Part shown: in pieces, positions 60,892 to 64,000 of the stretch
Layout of the letters: the number at the start of each line of letters is the position of its first letter
Numbering within the stretch: position 1 is the stretch's first letter
Origin: CAXMMR01 sp963692975
GTDB taxonomy: Bacteria > Pseudomonadota > Alphaproteobacteria > Acetobacterales > Acetobacteraceae
Direction of reading: 5' to 3'
NCBI GenBank assembly: GCA_963692975.2
Contig: CAXMMR010000007.1
Span: forward strand, 173,868 to 237,867
DNA: 64,000 nt
Notes under the pieces: generated by a model
The model's database searches: none
The model's input: the letters and a program-made list of their open reading frames with translations, nothing else
Told to the model about the DNA's origin: nothing
Translations under genes and position numbers: made by a program

Positions 60892-61541
60892 GCGGCATCT
60901 TCGTCACCGGCACCGACACCGGCATCGGCAAGACCCTGGTCGCCGCCATCTGCGTCCGCCTGCTCGACGCGGAGTACTGGAAGCCCTTCCAAACCGGCCT
61001 CGCCGACGACCCCGGCGACACCGCCACCATCACCCGCCTCGCCAACCCCCGCGCCGTCCACCCCCCCGCCTACGCGCTGGCTGCCAGCCTATCCCCCGCC
61101 GCCGCCGCCCAAGCCGAAGGCGTGCAAATCGACCCCACCCGCCTGACCCTGCCCACGACCGATCACCCCCTCGTCGTCGAAGGCGCCGGCGGCATCCTCG
61201 TCCCGATCACCCACGACCTCCTGATGATCGACCTCATCCACCGCCTCGCCCTACCCGTGGTCGTCGTCGCCCGCTCCACCCTCGGCACCATCAATCACAC
61301 CCTGCTGACCCTTGCCGCGCTGCGCGCCCGCACCATCCCCGTCCTCGGCATCATCCTCAACGGCCCGCTCAACCCCTCCAACCGCAACGCCATCGAACAC
61401 CACGGCGATGTCGCTGTGCTCGCAGAGCTGCCGCCGCTCGAGGACGTCAGCCCGGAGACGATCAGGGATGTCGCGGCAAAGTGGAGAAAGGCCAGAGCTT
61501 TGCCCTGGACCCACCAGGGACCGCGGGTCCCTGGACCCTGA
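60888..61541 (+). CDS. bioD: ATP-dependent dethiobiotin synthetase
   Basis: Closes the ureido ring of dethiobiotin. 217 residues as read, from MSGIFVTGTDTGIGKTLVAA (P-loop GTDTGIGKT). YWKPFQTGLADDPGDT near residue 29; LVVEGAGGILVPI near 93; VVVARSTLGTINHTLLTLAA near 125; GIILNGPLNP near 153. The final 15 residues (ARALPWTHQGPRVPGP) come from a hairpin repeat. One base fewer at about 61485 would give a stop at VAAK, so the natural end is uncertain. Confidence 0.94.
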   Translation: MSGIFVTGTDTGIGKTLVAAICVRLLDAEYWKPFQTGLADDPGDTATITRLANPRAVHPPAYALAASLSPAAAAQAEGVQIDPTRLTLPTTDHPLVVEGAGGILVPITHDLLMIDLIHRLALPVVVVARSTLGTINHTLLTLAALRARTIPVLGIILNGPLNPSNRNAIEHHGDVAVLAELPPLEDVSPETIRDVAAKWRKARALPWTHQGPRVPGP

Positions 61542-61545
61542 TTTG
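61487..61545. repeat. Modular hairpin repeat overlapping the bioD 3' end
   Basis: GAAAGGCCAGAGC, GCCCTGGACCC, then CAGGGACC/GGTCCCTG. Same two-hairpin variant as at 1912-1970. Confidence 0.82.
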
Positions 61546-61595
61546 AAAGCAAGCATCGGGACGCGCCGCGCGCGCAGCGGGCGCATAAGGCACCT

Positions 61596-62658
61596 ATGAT
61601 GGACACCCACACCCGCCGCCGCGCCGTCGTCGAGCGCGATCCTGCGGCCGACGGCACCTTCGTCTACTCCGTCGCCACCACCGGCATCTACTGCCGACCA
61701 AGCTGCCCCTCCCGCCAGCCCCGACCCGCCAACGTCGCCTTCTACGCCACGCCAGCAGACGCCGAAGCCGCCGGCTTCCGCCCCTGCCTGCGCTGCATCC
61801 CGAACGGCCCCGCCCCGTCCGCCATCCGCGCCGCCCTCATCATCGCCGCCTGCCGCCGCATCGACGCCGCCGAAACCCCCATCCCCCTCGAAACCCTCGC
61901 CCGCGACGCCGGCCTTAGCCGCTTCCACTTCCACCGCCTGTTCCGCGAGGCGACCGGCATCACGCCAGCCGCCTACGCCGCCACCCGCCGCCGCGCCCCG
62001 CCTCCGGACGGCACTCCCCGTCAGCCCCTACCATCACCGAAGCCCTCTACACTGCCGGCTACAATGCCAGCAGCCGCTTCTACGCCGACGCGCCGGCGAC
62101 CCTCGGCATGCCGCCCGCCGCCTACCGCGCCGGCGCCCCCCGGCCGCACCATCCGCCACGCCTGCGCGCCCTGCGCCCTCGGCACCGTCCTCGTCGCCGC
62201 GACAGGGCAGGGGCTCTGCGCCATCCTGCTTGGCGATGCGCCCGAGCCGCTGGTCGCCGACCTCCGCCGCCGCTTCGCCCGCGCCACGATCCAGCCCGCC
62301 GACGCCGGCTTCGCCGACACCCTGGCCGCCGTCGTCGCCCTGATCGATCGTCCCGCGGCCGGCCTGGCGCTGCCGCTCGACGTCGCCGGCACCGTCTTTC
62401 AGCACCGCGTCTGGTCCGCCCTGCAGGCGATCCCGCCCGGCCAAACCATGACCTACACGGCGCTGGCCGCCGCCATCGGCGCGCCGACCGCCACCCCGCG
62501 CGGTCGCCGCCGCGTGCGCGGCCAACCCGCTCGCCGTCGCCATCCCTTGCCACCGCGTGCTGCGCGCCGACGCCTCGCTCGCGGGCTACCGCTGGGGCAT
62601 GGCACGCAAGCAGTCACTGCTGGAGGCGGAACGGCAGTCTAGCGACGAGGCCGATTGA
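61596..62658 (+). CDS. ada: Ada-type bifunctional regulator/methylguanine-DNA methyltransferase, frame broken four times
   Basis: Repairs alkylated DNA and regulates the adaptive response. N-terminal Ada metal-binding domain: FVYSVATTGIYCRPSCPSRQ and GFRPCLRCIPNGPAP (four cysteines). AraC-like helix-turn-helix: LARDAGLSRFHFHRLFREAT, with ITEALYTAGYNASSRFYADA in another frame. Methyltransferase domain: HACAPCALGTVLVAATGQGL to QAIPPGQTMTYTALAAAIGA, and the active-site cysteine in VAIPCHRVLRADASLAGYRW in a third frame. Removing one C at each of 61996-61999, 62025-62028, 62136-62141 and 62494-62497 gives one 352-residue protein. Confidence 0.88.
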
Positions 62659-62663
62659 TCAAC

Positions 62664-62775
62664 AGGAACCCGGCCGCTAAGGCCTGAGGTCAAGACCCCG
62701 ATCCGCTCAAAGACCGACGCCCTCAATAGAGAGCGTTGATCAGGTCTAGAGGCGACGCCTAGGCCTTCCTTCTCG
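62664..62775. repeat. Modular hairpin repeat, strongly degenerate
   Basis: GGAACCCGGCCGCT, AAGGCCTGAGG, AAGACCCC, then GGTCTAGAGGC/GCCTAGGCCTTCCTT. Ends and order match the family but most stems are imperfect. Confidence 0.65.
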
Positions 62776-62784
62776 TCGCCGCAG

Positions 62785-63880
62785 CTAATCCGGCACCTGC
62801 TCGATGTCTGTTGGCTCCGGCTGAGCCTGCTGGTTCTGTGCATGCCGATAGCCGCTCAGCGCCTGGTAGGTCTGCAGCCGCGCCCGCATCAGCGAGCCGA
62901 GCGGCCGGTGCGCCGCCAGCGCATGCGCCGGCTGGAACGACAGCGTCTCGAAATACGCCTGCCGCGCCGCGCTATACGCCTCCTGCGCCGGGATCGTCAG
63001 CCGCGCCACCGCGACGTAGGGGCTCTCATCCTCCGGCCACACCGTTGAGGCGTCCCTCCACCGGCATCCGCTCGAGGTCGGTGCAGATCTGCACCCGCAG
63101 CTCGAACACTGCACCGTGCGCGCGGATATGCGCCACCGTCGCGTGCCGGAACGCGTCCGGATCGGCGCCGGTGTCGAGCGTCTCGCCGATCATCGCGGTC
63201 AGCTCCGGCGACACCGGAAACACGCCGAGCTTGGCGATGAAACTCCCGTAGCGCAGCGCCGCCTGGCTGAAATAGGCGTCGGCCAGCGGGTTGCGCCTGG
63301 TGTGGCCGAAGAAGCCCAGCGTGGCGCTGTCGGCGCCGACCGCGTTCAGCGCTGCATTGGCCACGCGCGCGGTGCTGGAAACCGCCTGCTTCAGGCCCTC
63401 CGCCAGCCCGGTATTCTTCTGCACGCCCTTGATCGCGGTCAGGAACTTGGCCGCGCTCGCCTGCGGAAATGCCGGCCCGGTGGCGAGCACGAAGTCCTGC
63501 GTTGCCGCGGTATGGCCCGCAAGCTTCTCGCCTTCGACCCCCAGCACCTTGATCGACAGGCCGCGATGGGTGGAGACGCTGTCGGAGAGCTCCTCGCCCG
63601 GCCCCTGCGCCAGCCGCACCAGCGCGTCGTATCGCCCAGGCTCGCTGAACAGCCCCTGCCGGTAGGCCGGCCGCAAATCCGCTAGCACCTCCAGCGTGCC
63701 CTTCAGCAACGCGCTCGCCTTGGCATGCGAGGCCCGCACCGTGCGTCCGTCACGCTCGGCGACCGTCTGGCTCTCCTTGGTCATCGCCTCGATGATGCCG
63801 CTGATCGTCTCCGCCTCCCCAAGCGAGACGCTCTCGACGCCCTCGCCGTAACGGATAAATTGCTGCCCTTCGCTCACCAC
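62785..63880 (-). CDS. Catalase-family protein, frame broken once
   Basis: Relative of haem catalases. The N-terminal frame (MVSEGQQFIRYGEGVESVSL, RASHAKASALLKGTLEVLAD, DSVSTHRGLSIKVLGVEGEK, TQDFVLATGPAFPQASAAKF) runs to LRVQICTDLERMPVE. The C-terminal frame resumes with DASTVWPEDESPYVAVARLT and ends with LAAHRPLGSLMRARLQTYQA and a Gln/Pro tail. Removing one base of the CCC at 63054-63056 joins them into 364 residues, the usual length of this family. GTG start; no signal peptide. Catalytic activity is not established. Confidence 0.85.
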
Positions 63881-63964
63881 TTGGACCCCCTCACCGACAC
63901 CACCACAGCGACTAGTCTCCGAACGGCAGCGGGTCGCGTGACAAGTACGTGACCTGCCGTCAGG

Positions 63965-64000
63965 AAGAACTTCCAGAAGCTTTGCTCCTGGACCCGGTTT
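63965..64000. repeat. Modular hairpin repeat, truncated by the window end
   Basis: GAACTTCCAGAAGC, a short loop, then GCTCCTGGACCCGGTTT. It resembles the left hairpin of the family; the rest lies outside. Confidence 0.55.

Overview
The window is 64 kb of GC-rich, densely packed alphaproteobacterial chromosome. Gene order and content point to Rhodospirillales, most likely Acetobacteraceae (inference, not tested by search). Supporting signs are the order trpE-trpG-trpD-trpC-moaC-moeA-lexA with comEC and gltX nearby, the series tpiA-secG-pyrG-kdsA-eno-ftsB-pdhA-pdhB-pdhC-lpdA, a lipoyl domain fused to the E1-beta subunit, a GTTC-N7-GTTC SOS box in front of lexA, and very abundant hairpin repeats between genes.

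Layout. 1-10.1 kb (minus): rnr (cut by the window edge), a nonsense-interrupted secreted protein, topA, dprA, plsY, a HAD phosphatase and comEC. 10.4-14.2 kb (plus): gltX, pyrB and a dihydroorotase-like gene without the metal-binding HxH. 14.3-24.6 kb (minus): lexA, moeA, moaC, trpC, trpD, trpG, an MFS exporter, trpE and a PpiD/SurA-like chaperone, with several start/stop overlaps. 24.7-39.0 kb (mostly plus): tpiA, secG, a flavin amine oxidase, pyrG, kdsA, a GT90 glycosyltransferase (minus), eno, ftsB, the pyruvate dehydrogenase operon with a GNAT gene, and lpdA. 39.2-45.4 kb: an RHH protein and tRNA-Phe, followed by a decayed integrative element (integrase remnant, ParB fragment, DUF2493 fragment, DUF736 relic, MFS/isochorismatase cargo) that ends in an imperfect copy of the tRNA-Phe 3' end. 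45.5-57.1 kb: a secreted hypothetical protein, yacG-rng-maf, infA, hisD-hisG, an HdeD-like protein, murA, dcd, tRNA-Thr, a MAPEG protein, a GH13 glucosidase and an SH3 protein. 57.2-63.9 kb: the biotin cluster bioB-bioA-bioF-bioD, an Ada-type DNA repair gene and a catalase-family gene.

Main structural observations. (1) A modular hairpin repeat family occupies about 20 loci, mostly between genes. Complete copies are roughly 150-270 bp with inverted ends (AAGGAAGGCC ... GGCCTTCCTT), and some copies supply stop codons or C-terminal codons. (2) An unrelated AT-rich family occurs as three inverted hairpin pairs. (3) Two minisatellites touch essential genes: seven 15-bp units at the infA stop codon and four 18-bp units at the 3' end of trpD. 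(4) About eleven single-base insertions, mostly in short homopolymers, break pdhC, a GNAT gene, lpdA, bioF, ada and the catalase-family gene. They cluster in two short stretches and look like sequence or assembly error rather than biology. (5) The tRNA-Phe island is a scarred integrative-element relic with recognisable deletion junctions.
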